The notes: generated by a model from the sequence alone, not told the origin. A stretch of 64,000 nt of DNA from Clostridium sp. (GCA_022010095.1 CP091739.1:1302001-1366000), one strand, 5' to 3'. Shown: positions 20,442-32,474, counted from the first letter of the stretch. A program made the numbers and translations.

Positions 20442-21670
20442 TATATGTTATTTATCTTCAAATAATTTTGACGATAAATATGTTGGAATAAAGTTTTTGG
20501 ATGATGACATAAAAATATATTTTCCACTTGGATATAATATTCCTGACGAAGATTCTGAATGTCGAAAAAGTATTATAAGTTTGTTGAAAAACAATATCGA
20601 TAAAAAGATAAATTATTTAATAGTGATTTAAAAATATTCTAATAAGTTTGATAATGAATCTGAAATTCCATTTTATTCTTTCTTATGGCTCATAAATGAT
20701 TATTTAAGTAATGGTTTGTATACTGATAAAGAAAAAGTATATAAGCGTGGAATAAATGGTAAAATTAATTGGAAGAAAACATTGAATATGCCATTTTACT
20801 TGTATAAAAAAATAAGGCAATATATTTAAACACCTATGTAGAAAAAAAATAATATAGAGGATAATGTTATAACTGATATTCACTCGTATTGTGTTGGCAT
20901 TAGTATAAAAATATATTGGATGGCTATTTGGAAACATAGCTGTTCCAAATAATAATATAATAGATAGCAATTTAAATTATTATAAAAAAATATTAAATGT
21001 AGAAATGTCAAATTCGTTTGATGATCACAAAAATTAGTTTGTTAGGGCATTTGAAAAAAATGTTTTTAGAAACTTTTAAAGGAAATGATCAAAAGTAAAT
21101 TGAAAAAAATTATGGTACAAATCAGTATGAATATATTTGGGAATATATGGTTAATAAAGTATATGGAAATGAAAAATGTAGAAAAGTATTTTTCCAAATT
21201 CAACATATTGTTTAGTTGGATTTGACACCAATTTTAATGCAGCAAATTTAAGACCTGATACAATATTATCTATAAACAATGATGTTTATATTTTAGATTC
21301 AAAGTATTATAAATATGGAGTTACTAAAAATCCTTTACACCTGCCAAGTACAAGTTCTATTCAAAAACAAATAACATATGGTGAACATATTAATAATAAT
21401 TTTTGGAAAGGTTAAGAATATATTTAATGCATTTATTATTCCCTTTAATAAAAAAATAATAATTTATTTGAATTAAGTCATAACATTGAATATGTTGGAT
21501 TTGCTGAGAGTAGCTGGAAAAAAAATAATACTTCATGCAATTATTATGAAAAAAATATCTGTGATATTGATAGATACTAAATACTTAATAGATTGCTATA
21601 ATAAACATGTAGACAATGATTTAGAAAAAAATTAATTTCTTCTATACAAAATATTATGAGTGCATTTTAA
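20416..21670 (+). CDS. LlaJI-type restriction subunit R2 (nuclease), frameshifted
   Basis: ATG 20416 lies inside the end of R1. Reconstructed motifs: DIKIYFPLGYNIPDEDSECR, FYSFLWLINDYLSNGLYTDK and RGINGKINWKKTLNMPFYLY (about 20740-20810), all typical of RE_LlaJI (PF09563). Then come DTILSINNDVYILDSKYYKY (about 21260-21315, a PD-(D/E)xK-like D...D-S-K core) and LPSTSSIQKQITYGEHINNN. It ends near QNIMSAF at TAA 21668. It is McrC-like in position and presumably cuts DNA when R1 stalls. Multiple A-run breaks; the order of motifs is complete. Confidence 0.85.
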
Positions 21671-21731
21671 TGCTTATTTTTCTTTTTTTGACAAAAAAAT
21701 AATTGATAATTAAATAAATCATTATAATATT

Positions 21732-21762
21732 AATAGGCTTACAAAAAAATAAGCCTATTTTT
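21732..21762 (+). terminator. terminator after the LlaJI operon
   Basis: AATAGGCTTA (21732-21741) and TAAGCCTATT (21750-21759) followed by T-run. Confidence 0.8.
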
Positions 21763-21813
21763 AATTGTTATTCCACTCATTATTTGATATAATTTTTATA
21801 GTAGGGTGCTGTA

Positions 21814-24104
21814 ATGAAAGAAGAATTTAAAAAGGAAAAGTAAAAAAATAGAGAATATATATCAAATAGATTATATCAATCAGTTAAAAAAATGATTATC
21901 CTAATTTTTGATATAGAAAAAAATATAATAATATCATTTTTAACTTTTTTTAAGTAACAAATACAAAAGAATATTTTTAAAAAAATATGTTTAAAGGTAT
22001 AGATGACAATATTGTACTTGATGATGAACAAATTAAGTCTATATTAAGTGATGAAGATAGCGCTTTAATAATTGCTGGAGCAGGCACAGGTAAAACTACG
22101 ACAATGACTGCTAAAGTAAAAATATTTAGTTGATATTAAAAAAAAGTAGAACCTTCTAAAATATTAGTAATGAGTTATACTAAAAAAAGCGACACAAGAA
22201 TTAGAAAAAACGAATACTTGGTGATTTTAATATTCCAGCACATATAACAACATTTCACTCTTTTAGGTTACGAATACATAAGAAATATATTTAAAAAAAT
22301 AGGAAATGTTCAGTAGTAGACTTTAATGATAAAGAAGAAATATTCTTTAATTACTTTTTGTGACATATTTAAAAAAATTAAAAGTAAATTAAACGATATA
22401 TTAGATACTTTCAATATAACTGTAACAAATATGCAGTGGGTATTTAGTAAATGGTTCTTACAAAATTATGAGAACTTTGATACATATGAAGAGCTAATTA
22501 TTGAATATAAAAAAATATAAAAATAAATGAAGCAAAGACTTCGCCTAATGGAATAAAAAGGTTACATAGAATATTGGGTTAACAAAAGATTAAATCAAGA
22601 AAAACATAATAACTATACAAGGAGAACTTGTAAAATCAGCCCCCAGAAGCAGTAATCGCAAACTTCTTATACGAAAAATAACATTCTTTACTCATATGAA
22701 AAAAATACACACAGAATTAATGGATGAAAATAAAAATATATAAGCCTGACTTCACTATAGATTTTGCTGGAGAAGAAATATATATTGAATATTTTTGGAC
22801 TAGATGATGAAAAAAATATAATAAGAATAAAAAAAGAAAAAAACTAGAATTTCATAAATCACATAATAATAAATTTATAGAATTAGATAAAAACACCTAT
22901 AGAAAAATATAGAAAAAAAGAATTATCAATAAAATTGCAAGAATTTGGTATCAAATTAAACACAAGAAGTGATGAAGAAATATATAGTAGAATACTTGAT
23001 AATAACAAACTATCATTAATCTATCCATTTAAAAAAATTTCTTTTTACGATGTAGTAAATATAATAAAAAGAATCTATTAATAGAGAAAAAAATATCAAG
23101 AAATAATAACAAGTTATATTGAAAAAAACTAACTAGTGAGAAAGAACAAGCTCAAAAAAACAATATTATTATATTAATGATTTTTTTATGTTTATTATCA
23201 GCGTCAATTATATGGTGCTGAAATATATAAATTTGATTATTCTGATTTACTTTATTATGCGAATAAATATATTGAAAATTTAGGTATAAATAATGATTTA
23301 AACTTTGAATATATAATTATAGATGAATATCAAGACATATCACAATATAAATATGAACTTACTAAGAAAAACAGTAGATAGAAATCATGCGAAAATATAT
23401 GCTGTTGGTGATGATTGGCAAAGTATATATTCATTTAGTGGTTCAAGAATCGAATACATTTATAATTTTAAAGATTATTTTTAAAGATGCAGTTATTTTT
23501 TTAGAATTAGTAGAACATATAGAAATAGTCAAGAATTATTAAATGTATCAGGTGAATTTGTAATGAGAAATCCAGATCAAATTAAGAAATATTTAGAATC
23601 TGGTAAACATTTTGATAAACCAATTGAATTTATATATTTTGATAATGATCATGAATATGATACTTTAAAAGACATAATAATAAAAAAATACATAAAGATA
23701 ATCCTAACCATAATATACTTGTTTTTAGCAAGAACTAATGCTATTATTAAAAAGATGCTTTGATACAGATTATTTTAATGATGAATTAGGTACTAAAAAT
23801 ATCATTTGTTGGTTATGAAGATATAGATTTAGAAGGAATGACTATTCATAAATCAAAAGGACTTACATTTGATGAAGTAATTGTAATTGGTCTTAATAAA
23901 AGTTTCCCATCTAGTGATAAAGAGATTTATTGGATAACATCTTTATTTAGATATCCAACTATTAATGAAAGAATACCTTATGCTGAAGAAAGAAGATTAT
24001 TTTATGTAGCATTAACTAGAACTAAAAATAAGGTATATTTACTTGTAAATAGAGATGAAGATAAACAAAGTGTATTTGTAAGGGAAATAAAAAGAGATAT
24101 CTAA
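21814..24104 (+). CDS. UvrD/HelD-type superfamily 1 DNA helicase with nuclease-like insertion
   Basis: ATG 21814; joined sequence of about 750 residues. Helicase motifs: Q-motif LDDEQIKSILSDEDSALIIA, I AGAGTGKTTTMTAKV (about 22075-22110), Ia MSYTKKATQELEKRI, II LIIDEYQDIS (about 23320, frame-corrected), III AVGDDWQSIYSFSGSRIE (about 23400-23455), IV RTYRNSQELL, V MTIHKSKGLTFDEVIVIGLN (about 23838-23897) and VI RRLFYVALTRTKNKVYLL. Between Ia and II there is KPDFTIDFAGEEIYIEYFG (about 22745-22800), which looks like a PD-(D/E)xK-type core. It unwinds DNA 3' to 5'. It could be repair or defence; position next to the LlaJI operon is suggestive only. Confidence 0.85.
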
Positions 24105-24216
24105 TAATGAATGATATTTACACATTATAAATAATTATTTGACACTGAAAATGTAAATTTTAAAAAGCAATAACATATACTTATGATAAAATAATATAAA
24201 TAAGAGAGGTATATTT

Positions 24217-24921
24217 ATGAAGTTATTTAGAAAAGCAATATTAGTAATTCATGGGTTTGCAGGAGGAGTATATGATCAAGAATATCTAACACATAGATTA
24301 GAACTTATTAGTAATTATGATGTATTTACTTTTTACTTTACCAGGTCATGATGGAGATTTTAAAAAGAAGATAACTTATAAAGATTGGATTAAAAAAAGT
24401 TGATCATGAAATGGAATTTTTTTAATTAATAATGGTTATAGCACAATATATGTAATAGGACATTCCATGGGAGGAGTTTTAGCGTCATACGTAGCAAGTA
24501 AATATAAAGAAGTAAAAAAACTTGTTTTAGTTGCTCCTGCTTTTAGAATATCTGGTTATGAACAAGAAAAAATAAATCTTAATACTGCATTTAACGCAAC
24601 ACCAAAAAAATATTTGAAGAGTATGGTGCTAAATTAGTAGCAAATAGATTACTTAAATTACCTGCAAATTGTTATTTAGAATTCTTTAAATTAATAAAAA
24701 GAATTACAAAAACACACCAAAAAGATATAAAAAAATACCAACATTAATATTTAGAGGTAATAAAGACTTTATAGTTCCACAAGAATCAGTAGAGCATGTA
24801 TATAATGAAATACAAAATCCACATAAGAAAATAGTATTACTTGATAAAAACAACACATGATGTATTTAGAGAAAAAAATTTAAAAGAAGAAGCAACTGAT
24901 ATAATAATTGGATTCTTTTAA
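24217..24921 (+). CDS. alpha/beta hydrolase (lipase/esterase-like)
   Basis: ATG 24217 with AGAGAGG RBS. It reads KAILVIHGFAGGVYDQEYLT (HGFAGG oxyanion loop), TLPGHDGDFKKKITYKDWIK, VIGHSMGGVLASYVASKYKE (nucleophile Ser in GHSMGG, about 24455-24515), TLIFRGNKDFIVPQESV (acid Asp, about 24750) and TTHDVFREKN (His). The triad is complete; about 233 residues, matching monoacylglycerol lipase/carboxylesterase size. Cytoplasmic, no signal peptide. Probably cleaves an acyl ester; the substrate is not predictable. Single gene with its own RBS. Confidence 0.85.
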
Positions 24922-24974
24922 GAATAGTTATCCAATAGAGATATTAGATGATTTAATAAAGGATACGTATACAG

Positions 24975-25850
24975 ATGAATAGTATGGAATATGATTACGA
25001 AAAATGATATTATTAAAAAAATAATGAATATGAATTTAATGATACAACAATTAAAAGAGGTAAAGATTATTATGAAAATGGTATGGTCTTATCGGTAATA
25101 AAATCAAATAATAAGTATACTGCTAAAGTTGCTGGCAGTACGAATGAATCTTATACAGTAAATGTTGAATATGATAAAGATGAAGACTACTATGATTATG
25201 ACTGTACTTGTCCTTGTGAATATCCATGTAAACATATATATGCAGTTTTAATGTCAATAAAAAATAAAAATTATATAAAAGCAACTCTTAAAAAAGAAAT
25301 AGATAAGACAGGAATAGATATGCATACATTAATATCAAAAAAATACCTGCTAAAGAGTTAAAAGATTATTTGTTAAATGCTAAATATAAAGATAGTGTTG
25401 CATTTGAGATGGGAGCATTTAATGATTACTTTAAGAAATATTTACCACTTGTACAATATGAATACTATTATAATAATATATATAATTCATTAATTATGAA
25501 TGATGATTATGCATTTAAGAAAATAATAATAGAATCAATAAATGATATAAAAGAAAATATAAGAGCATCTCTATTTAGTGAATCATATAAGATAGTTAAA
25601 GCAATAATAGAAGCATATCATGATAGTAAGATTCTAAATGAAGAAAAAAACTATTATAGATCTAATGCCATCTCTTGCTATGTATTTAAGAGTTACATAT
25701 AGAAAATCTAGTGATAATATAAAAAGGAAAACATAGATAAATGGATAAAGCATTTAGAAGATAATAATTATTATGATAACTTTTTATTTAGAAGATATGA
25801 TACTTTCAATAAAAATAAGTGTAACACTATTTTTTTCTTTTTTTCTTGAA
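24975..25850 (+). CDS. SWIM zinc-finger protein
   Basis: Starts MNSMEYDYEKN and has TTIKRGKDYYENGMVLSVIK, the usual lead-in to a SWIM domain. The zinc finger is CTCPCEYPCKHIYAVLMSIK (about 25203-25262), with C-x-C...C-x-H spacing. A helical tail of about 190 residues follows (FNDYFKKYLPLVQYEYYYNN, RASLFSESYKIVKAIIEAYH). SWIM domains bind nucleic acids or proteins and are often fused to SNF2 helicases; here the protein is stand-alone. The C-terminus is uncertain because of T-runs near 25780-25845. Confidence 0.75.
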
Positions 25851-25927
25851 TAAAAATATAAAAAAACATATAATATAATATATGTTTAAATAGTAATAAA
25901 TTTTTAAATTAGAAAGAAGGAATAATA

Positions 25928-26456
25928 ATGAACAATTATATATGTAAAATAGCCGAAACTTAAATGAAATGAATACAAAAATGGGATTATGAAATAAGTA
26001 TACATCCTGGTGATATATCATGGAGTCTTTACAAAACAAAATTTATTGAAAGTGCTAAAAAAAGGGTAATAGAGTTTCATATTATGGAATATTAAATGGT
26101 AAAATAATATGCGAAGCAACAGCTATTTTCAATAAAGAAGATGTTGAAGGATTAGATGAAATATTTGATGGTAAAACTGCATATTTATGTGCTTTTTAGA
26201 ACTAACAAAGAAGAAGAAAAATAAAGGATATTTTTGGTAAATTATATAGATATATGGAACAAGATTTAAAAATCTAAAGGATTTAATAGATTAGTTTTTA
26301 GGAGTTGAACCTGCTGAAGTTAGAAACATACAAATATACTTTAAGATGGGATTTATAAATTATTTAAAAATCAGATTATGAAGAATATGCTAAAAAGAAG
26401 TGCTGATGGAGAAAGTGAAAAAAATACTTGTAAATTATTATTATAAAAAAATATAG
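25928..26456 (+). CDS. GNAT family N-acetyltransferase, frameshifted
   Basis: ATG 25928 after GAAAGAAGG. Joined sequence: EISIHPGDISWSLYKTKFIE, VSYYGILNGKIICEATAIFN, LCAFRTNKEEENKGYFGKLY (motif A-like, about 26185-26250), then LVLGVEPAEVRNIQIYFKMG (motif B-like with NxxxxxxYxKxGF, about 26290-26350). It ends NYYYKKI at TAG 26454. About 170 residues, the normal length. It transfers acetyl from acetyl-CoA to an unknown amine. Confidence 0.75.
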
Positions 26457-26527
26457 AATAAAAATATATAGAATAAACATAATAAATATATTATTAAAAA
26501 GAAATATCTAATGAAATATTAACTATA

Positions 26528-26719
26528 ATGGATATGGATAGTGAAATAACTGAAGAATTAAAAAGAATAGTAGATATTTATATACGTACAGATGATTTAA
26601 ATGAAATAGTTAATATTTTAAATAATATATTGATAGAATTATATAAACTTCATGATAAATTAAATGCTAAACAAGAGAAAGTTATGAGAATAAGTAAATA
26701 TTTCGTACAAAAAAAATAG
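26528..26719 (+). CDS. small acidic helical protein
   Basis: About 63 residues from MDMDSEITEELKRIVDIYIR to MRISKYFVQKK, possibly longer at the N-terminus, because ISNEILTI is in frame just upstream. Helical with a leucine/isoleucine heptad pattern (LNEIVNILNNILIELYKLHD). No known family. No RBS is evident, so the start is insecure. Confidence 0.35.
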   Translation: MDMDSEITEELKRIVDIYIRTDDLNEIVNILNNILIELYKLHDKLNAKQEKVMRISKYFVQKK

Positions 26720-26789
26720 TTTGACAAGCCTATTATTAAGATGTATAATTTAATCAGTTTTGTTAGCAATGAAGTTAACAAGTAGTAAT

Positions 26790-26975
26790 ATAGAATTCTA
26801 TACAGGAAATAGTAATCATTGATTGAGAGTTACTTTAGAGAGTCTATCTTATGAATTTCAATAATGGAGCTAAATCGTGATGAGCGTTATTCTATAGAGT
26901 GCTAATATTAGAACAAAGGTGGTACCGCGGATTTAATAGTGATTCGTCCTTTATGGATGAACACTATTTTTTTAT
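26790..26975 (+). promoter_or_regulatory. T-box leader of pheST
   Basis: Contains the T-box sequence AACAAAGGTGGTACCGCGGA (about 26913-26932), an AGAGAG stem I start (about 26836) and a candidate Phe specifier TTC (26857-26859). The final terminator has stem ATAGTG...CACTAT and seven T (26967-26973). The ATG of pheS is 20 bases after the T-run. Uncharged tRNA-Phe would stabilise the antiterminator and switch on pheST. The 5' boundary is approximate. Confidence 0.9.
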
Positions 26976-26995
26976 TTAAGAAAGGGAGTAAAAAA

Positions 26996-28040
26996 ATGAA
27001 AGAAAAAAATTAGAACAAATTAAAGAAAATAGTTTAAGAAAAAAATTAATGAATCTAAAAACTATAAATGAGCTACAAGAAGTAATGAAAGAACTTACAA
27101 GTAAAAAAAAGAGTGAACTTACTGAAATAATGAAAACACTTGGTTCTTTAAGTCCTGAAGAAAGAAAAGAAATAGGAATGATTACTACTGAAATAAAAAG
27201 AGTAGTCGCAGATGCAAATAAACTAAAAGAAGAAGAACTTATTTCATTACAAAGTGTTCTTGATAGTCCAATTGATTTAACATTACCAGGGACTGAAGTA
27301 AGTAGTGGTGTTCTTCATCCAATTACACAAATGTGTTATGACTTAAATGATGCATTCACATCTCTTGGCTTTGAAGTATTTAGTGAAGATGATATCAGTA
27401 GTGAAAATATGCATTTGATAATTTAAATTTTCCAGAAGATCATCCTGCTAGACAAACGATGGATACATTTTGGATAGATGGAACTGAAGATAAAAGTGGA
27501 ACTGAAAGATTATGTTTAAGACCACACTTAACAGGTGGAAGTGTTAGATATTTACTTAAACATGGAGCACCAGCTAGATTTGTATATCCTGGTAGAGTTT
27601 ATAGAAATGAAAACACTGATGCTAGACATGAACGAGCATTCTTCCAATATGAAGCATTAATTGTTGATAAAAATATATCATTCTCTGAAGGAATGGTAAT
27701 GATTCAAACTATACTTGAAAAAGTATTTGGTAGAAAAATAAATGTTCGTATGAGAGAAGGATTCTTCCCATTTACTGAACCAGGTTATGAAATTGATATG
27801 GAATGCTTAGTATGCGGAGGTAAAGGTTGTAAAGTGTGTAACCACAATGGTTGGATAGAAATTATGCCAGGTGGAGTAATTCATCCAAATGTACTAAAAA
27901 GTGCAGGACTAGATCCTGAAGAATGGACAGGATTCTATATAAATATTGGTCTAGATAGATTAGTTATGATGAGTTATGGAGTTGATGATGTTAGACTATT
28001 CCATAGTGCCGATCTTAGATTCTTGGAACAATTTAAATAG
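26996..28040 (+). CDS. pheS: phenylalanine-tRNA ligase alpha subunit
   Basis: ATG 26996 after AAGGGAG. N-terminal coiled coil (TINELQEVMKELTSKKKSEL), then class II motifs: HPARQTMDTFWIDG (motif 1/Phe entry), LLRPHLTGGSVRYLL-type segment with RLCLRPHLT, motif 2 FVYPGRVYRNENTDARHERA (about 27580-27640) with FFQYEALIVDKNISF, FPFTEPGYEIDMEC, and motif 3 GFYINIGLDRLVMMSYGVDD (about 27930-27990). A CxxC...C zinc-like knot (CLVCGGKGCKVCN) sits before motif 3, unlike the shortest PheS forms. About 345 residues. Two A-run breaks (27005-27045, 27405). Controlled by the T-box. Confidence 0.95.
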
Positions 28041-28055
28041 GAGGAAAAGAAAAAC

Positions 28056-30504
28056 ATGAAAGTATCATTAAATTGGGTAAAAATATGTAAAATTACCTGA
28101 AAATATAAATACAAAAAGAAATGACTAATGATTTAACACTTCGTACAGTAGAAGTAGAAGATGCTACTAATGAAAGTGATAAATTTCATGATATAATTGT
28201 TGGTAAAATTTTAGAAATAAATGACCATCCAAATGCTGATAAGTTAAGAGTATGTAAAGTTGACATTGGAGAAAGTGAACCTAAACAAATTGTATGTGGT
28301 GGAACTAATTTATATGTAGGAGAACTTGTAGTTGTATCTAAACCAGGTGCTGAAGTTTATTGGCATGGTGAAAGTGAACTTATGAAAATCAAGGATTCAA
28401 AGGTGCGTGGAGTAGACTCTTATGGTATGATTTGTGGAGCTGAAGAAGTATATTTAGAAGGACTATTCCCACCAAAACTGAAGCAGAAATAGTAGATTTA
28501 TCAAATATAGAATGTACAGTAGGTGAAAACATAAGTGATGTTATTGATATGAACGATACAGTTCTTGAAATAGATAATAAATCACTTACTAATAGACCAG
28601 ATTTATGGGGCCACTATGGCATTGCTCGTGAATTATCAGCAATCTATAATACTGAACTTATTCCTTTAGAAAAAAAGTATCTATTGATGAAAAATTTACC
28701 AAAAATATAATGTTGAAATAGAAGATACTACTAAATGTCAAAAGATATGTAGCAGTAGAAATAGAAAAATGTATATGAAAAAAATCTTCTCCAATATGGA
28801 TGCAATCATCACTTATAAAAGCAGGTATGAGACCAATTAATGCTATAGTTGATATTACTAATTATGTTATGATGGCTGTTGGTCAACCATTACATGCTTT
28901 TGATAAAACTCACGTAGATGGAAATAAAATAATCGTAAGAAATGCAGAAATAAATGAAGAACTATTATTACTAGATAACAACAGTATTAAACTTACAACT
29001 GATGATTTAGTAATATGTGATGAAAATAGTCCAATGGCACTAGCTGGCATTCGTGGTGGTAAAAAAGATTCAATACTTCCTGAAACAACAGGTATAGTAC
29101 TTGAAATAGCTAACTTTACTGCTAAAACTATAAGAAAAACAGGTAAAAGATTTGATGAAAAAACTGATGCATCAATACGTTATGAAAAGAATATTGATAC
29201 AGAAAGAGTAGATGATGGACTAAATCTTGCATTAAAACTATTTAAAGAAATATTCCCTGAATCTAAGGTAGTTGCATTTAATGATGTATATCCAGTTAAA
29301 ACTGAAAAATGAAAAAAATAGATGTAAGTGAAAAAAATTCTTAAATGAAAGATTAGGTAAAGTTTTACTACGTGAAACTATTACAAATATATTAACTCAT
29401 TTAGGTTATGAAGTAGAATATAAAGATGGAATATATCATACAGTAGTTCCAACATGGAGAAGTACAGGGGATGTATCTTTAAAAGATGATGTAATGGGTG
29501 ATATCGCAAGACTTCTATCATTTGAAAGTTTTGAAAAACAACCACTTACTATTAAATTTGATAAAAGCAGTTCGTCAAAAATAATGTTATTTTTAGAGAG
29601 AAGAATTAAAGAATATTTATCAGTAAGATGTGGATTTAACGAAATATTTACTTATCCATGGGTAGATATTAAATATATAAATGCAGCTTCAATTGATACA
29701 AACAATCTAGTTAAACTAGCAACACCACCATCACCAGAAGAAGCATATTTAAGAAGTTCACTTGTTCCTGGTATGTTAGAATCTATATCTAAAAAAACTT
29801 AAGATACTTTGATTCATTTAAGATGTATGAAATGGCTCAAGTATTTGAAAAAAAGGTGTTTATCATGAGTCAAGTGAAGATGAAACATTACCAATTCATA
29901 AGAAACTTTTAACAGGATGTATAGTAGGTAGGGATGCTAAAGAAATATTCTACGAGTTAAAAGGTGTTCTTGAACATATATGTGAATATACTCATATGGA
30001 AAAAATTAGTTTCAAAGAAGGAACTAAACCATCATGGGCAGATATTAATGCTCATTTAGATATAATACTTAATGATGAAGTTATTGGTAATATTTGTTTA
30101 TTAAGTGTAAAAAGCAATGAATGATTCAAAAAAATCAAAAGAACAAATGTAGCAATGTTTGAAATAAATGTAGATAAGTTAATACCTTATCCATCAAGAA
30201 CAAATGAATTTAAACATATACCAGTTCTTCCATCTATAGAAAAAAAGATTTATCATTAATAGTAGATGAAAAATGTTACCTGGGAAACAATTACTAAATA
30301 TATTAAATCAAAAAGTAAGCAGTATTAAATTTATAGAAGAATATAGAGGTAATCAAATACCTGAAGGTAAAAAAATCTATTATGTTAAGAGTTACATTCG
30401 ACTCAGAAAATACAACTCTTACAAGTGAAGAAATTAATTCTAAATTAGAAACAATTGTTAGAACATTAAATAAGATGTGTGGAGCAGAGCTTCGTGAATT
30501 ATAA
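28056..30504 (+). CDS. pheT: phenylalanine-tRNA ligase beta subunit
   Basis: ATG 28056 follows GGAGG, 15 bases after pheS. Domains: MKVSLNWVK start, OB-fold EMAP-like tRNA-binding domain (VGKILEINDHPNADKLRVCK, about 28200-28260; GMICGAEE), B3/B4 editing domain (AGMRPINAIVDITNYVMMAV, about 28820-28880; QPLHAFD), B5 domain and the catalytic-like core (EEAYLRSSLVPGMLESISKK). The ferredoxin-like anticodon-binding end is SIKFIEEYRGNQIPEG to CGAELREL. About 800 residues. At least nine short A-run changes break it; as an essential single-copy gene, this is the best evidence that the breaks are not real. Confidence 0.95.
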
Positions 30505-30508
30505 TATT

Positions 30509-30692
30509 GATTTTTGACTTACTTAGAAATGATTTACTTAATTATTTCTATTCACTTGCATTCACTATTAATATGGCAGACAGTACTAGAATCAGATAGA
30601 GTAAAAGAAAGCAAGTAATGAAGAACTTATAATAATCGCACGAGAAAACAATTTTAATTTAGAAAATTATTTAATAAAAAAATTAACATATT
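30509..30692 (+). CDS. small hypothetical protein
   Basis: Joining two frames gives about 60 residues: MIFDLLRNDLLNYFYSLAFT from a TTG near 30510, then ESDRVKESNEELIIIARENN and FNLENYLIKKLTY, ending at TAA 30690. Helical, possibly one amphipathic helix followed by a polar one. It is in the pheT transcript before the terminator. No family recognised; the start is a guess. Confidence 0.35.
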
Positions 30693-30727
30693 AAAAGTCT
30701 ATTTCAAATTCGAATAGACTTTTTTTC
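30693..30727 (+). terminator. terminator after pheST
   Basis: AAGTCTATT (30696-30704) and AATAGACTT (30713-30721) followed by T-run; A-run on the other side makes it usable for the converging minus-strand gene too. Confidence 0.8.
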
Positions 30728-30755
30728 CTTTTAGAATAAATTATCAATACGTATA

Positions 30756-31356
30756 TTATATATAACAGGTATTACTTTTTATTATTACAATACCAATCAT
30801 ATATAATAAAAGTATAACAGGCAAACTATATTTTTTACTTTTAAATTTCTCACTCAAGTTATAAAATACATTCATAATAATTGCTACTACTATTGCTATT
30901 AAAGCAATCACTAATAAACTTATAATATTATTATTTGCTAAATCACTCATAACCGGACTTTCAATAATATTTCTAATAGTTGGACCTATCATTAAGCCAA
31001 GACCAGTTCCACCATGAGTAAGTAAAGCTATTAATCCAACACCTTTAGCATTTAAACCAACTAATAAACCTGTTATATAAAAATATTGATCCAAAGTAGT
31101 AAGCACCATCAAAAACTATTATTACGTATACCAAGTAACCCAATTGCTAGTATAATAATTACAAATGTCTGCTATATACATTTGAACAGATTTATCACCT
31201 AAAAACTTACTAGAATTAATACCACTATTTTTCATAAGAACAACATATTCAATATTATTTGTAGCTTTCTCAAGTTCTTTTATAGTAGTATCTGGATTAT
31301 CTTTATAATATTCATCTATCTTATTTAAATATTCTTTTATATTTATTATCGTTCAT
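30756..31356 (-). CDS. tandem-family multi-TM protein A
   Basis: Minus-strand ATG 31356 after AGAGGTG. Joined sequence begins MNDNKYKEYLNKIDEYYKDN, a short helical cytoplasmic head (PDTTIKELEKATNNIEYV), then about five TM helices. The hallmark loop GLGLMIGPTIRNIIESPVMS (about 31020-30960) follows, and the end is NLSEKFKSKKYSLPVILLLY. The same head and hallmark recur in six other minus-strand genes up to 37984, so this is a lineage-specific paralogous family. No transporter or enzyme signature. Function unknown. Confidence 0.6.
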
Positions 31357-31416
31357 AAAACACCTCTTTCATAACTAAATATATTTTTATATTAAAATGA
31401 TTGGCTTATATCTATA

Positions 31417-31917
31417 CCATATATAGTAGGTAAAAAAATTTAATCATAAGAATACCTATCAAAAAAATAATGAAAGTATAATAGGTAAACTATATTTATA
31501 ATCTCTAAATTTATAATTTAAATTATAAATTATAATAGTAATAAAACCACTTGCAAGTATAACTATTGAAACTATTAAACAAATCATTATATTATTTTCT
31601 GAATCAGTTAATATAGGACTTTTTAAAACATTATGTATAACTGGCCCTATCATTAATGCAAGGCCAAAAAGTCCATGACTGAATAAAAATTAAATTAAAT
31701 TTATCATCGTTTAGCCCCATAAATATTCCAATTAAGAAAAAAAATATAACACCTGCATAATAAGTACCATCAAAACTTCTATCAATTAGTCCTATTAAAC
31801 CTACGAGTAAAATAATAAATGCAAATACAATTTTTAAATATTTTTCTCAAGTTTAGGATTCAAATATTTTTGTTTTAAATATATAACCATCATCATTAGG
31901 ATTTTTTTATCATCCAT
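31417..31917 (-). CDS. tandem-family multi-TM protein B
   Basis: Starts near ATG 31917 (MDDKKNPNDDGYIFKTKIFE) with a polar head, then TM segments (IVFAFIILLVGLIGLIDRSF, YYAGVIFFFLIGIFMGL). The family hallmark LALMIGPVIHNVLKSPILTD (about 31650-31590) and the tail YNLNYKFRDYKYSLPIIL follow. It aligns with protein A across the hallmark, TM and tail. A/T-run breaks occur near 31845 and 31690. Immediately downstream of protein C with little spacing, so probably the same transcript. Confidence 0.55.
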
Positions 31918-31931
31918 AACATACATCTATT

Positions 31932-32474
31932 TTAAAATATTGAAGTAGGAATGAATCTACCAACAATAATCACCACTACAAACAATGCTAAAGCAGAATA
32001 TAATAAATATTTATATCTATCTTTAGATTTTTTTATAGGCTATTATCAACATTGAAGCAATAAAATATAATAATGGAAAGATTAATACAAATATACTATA
32101 TTCACTAAGTTCAAAAAAACTTATAGTTAAACATAAGAAAAATAGCCAAAAAAATAAACAAAGTAAGTAGTAAGAAACAGTACAATCATAACATTTAATA
32201 AAAATATAATATAGCATTTAAAAAAATAAAATTGTTCCAAATAAATATACAAAAAAAATTACCAATGCTAACTGGAAATATAAAATTAGATATCAATACA
32301 ATATTAGAAAATATAAAAAAATAATCCAGTTATAAACTTTATCTTTCTTTTTTTCTCTAAATTATAAATCATATTTTTTTCATTTCAAGATTTATTTCTT
32401 TTTTTATTCTTATCATTTTTCATCATAAAATTCTTTTTAGTTTTTTTAACATTATTATTAAATTCATTACCCAT
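31932..32474 (-). CDS. tandem-family multi-TM protein C (divergent)
   Basis: ATG 32474 after GAGGTG. A Lys/Asn-rich head (MGNEFNNNVKKTKKNFMMKN) is followed by about five TM helices, including TVSYYLLCLFFWLFFLCLTI and VLIFPLLYFIASMLII. It ends KSKDRYKYLLYSALALFVVV and GRFIPTSIF at TAA 31932-31934. It shares size and topology but I do not see the IxxSPxxxD hallmark, so membership in the family is looser. Several A-run breaks in the head and first TM. Confidence 0.45.

Noticed and set aside
26860..26940. T-box region as a tRNA gene
   Set aside because: The AACAAAGGTGGTACCGCGG motif, terminator and position before pheS identify a T-box leader.
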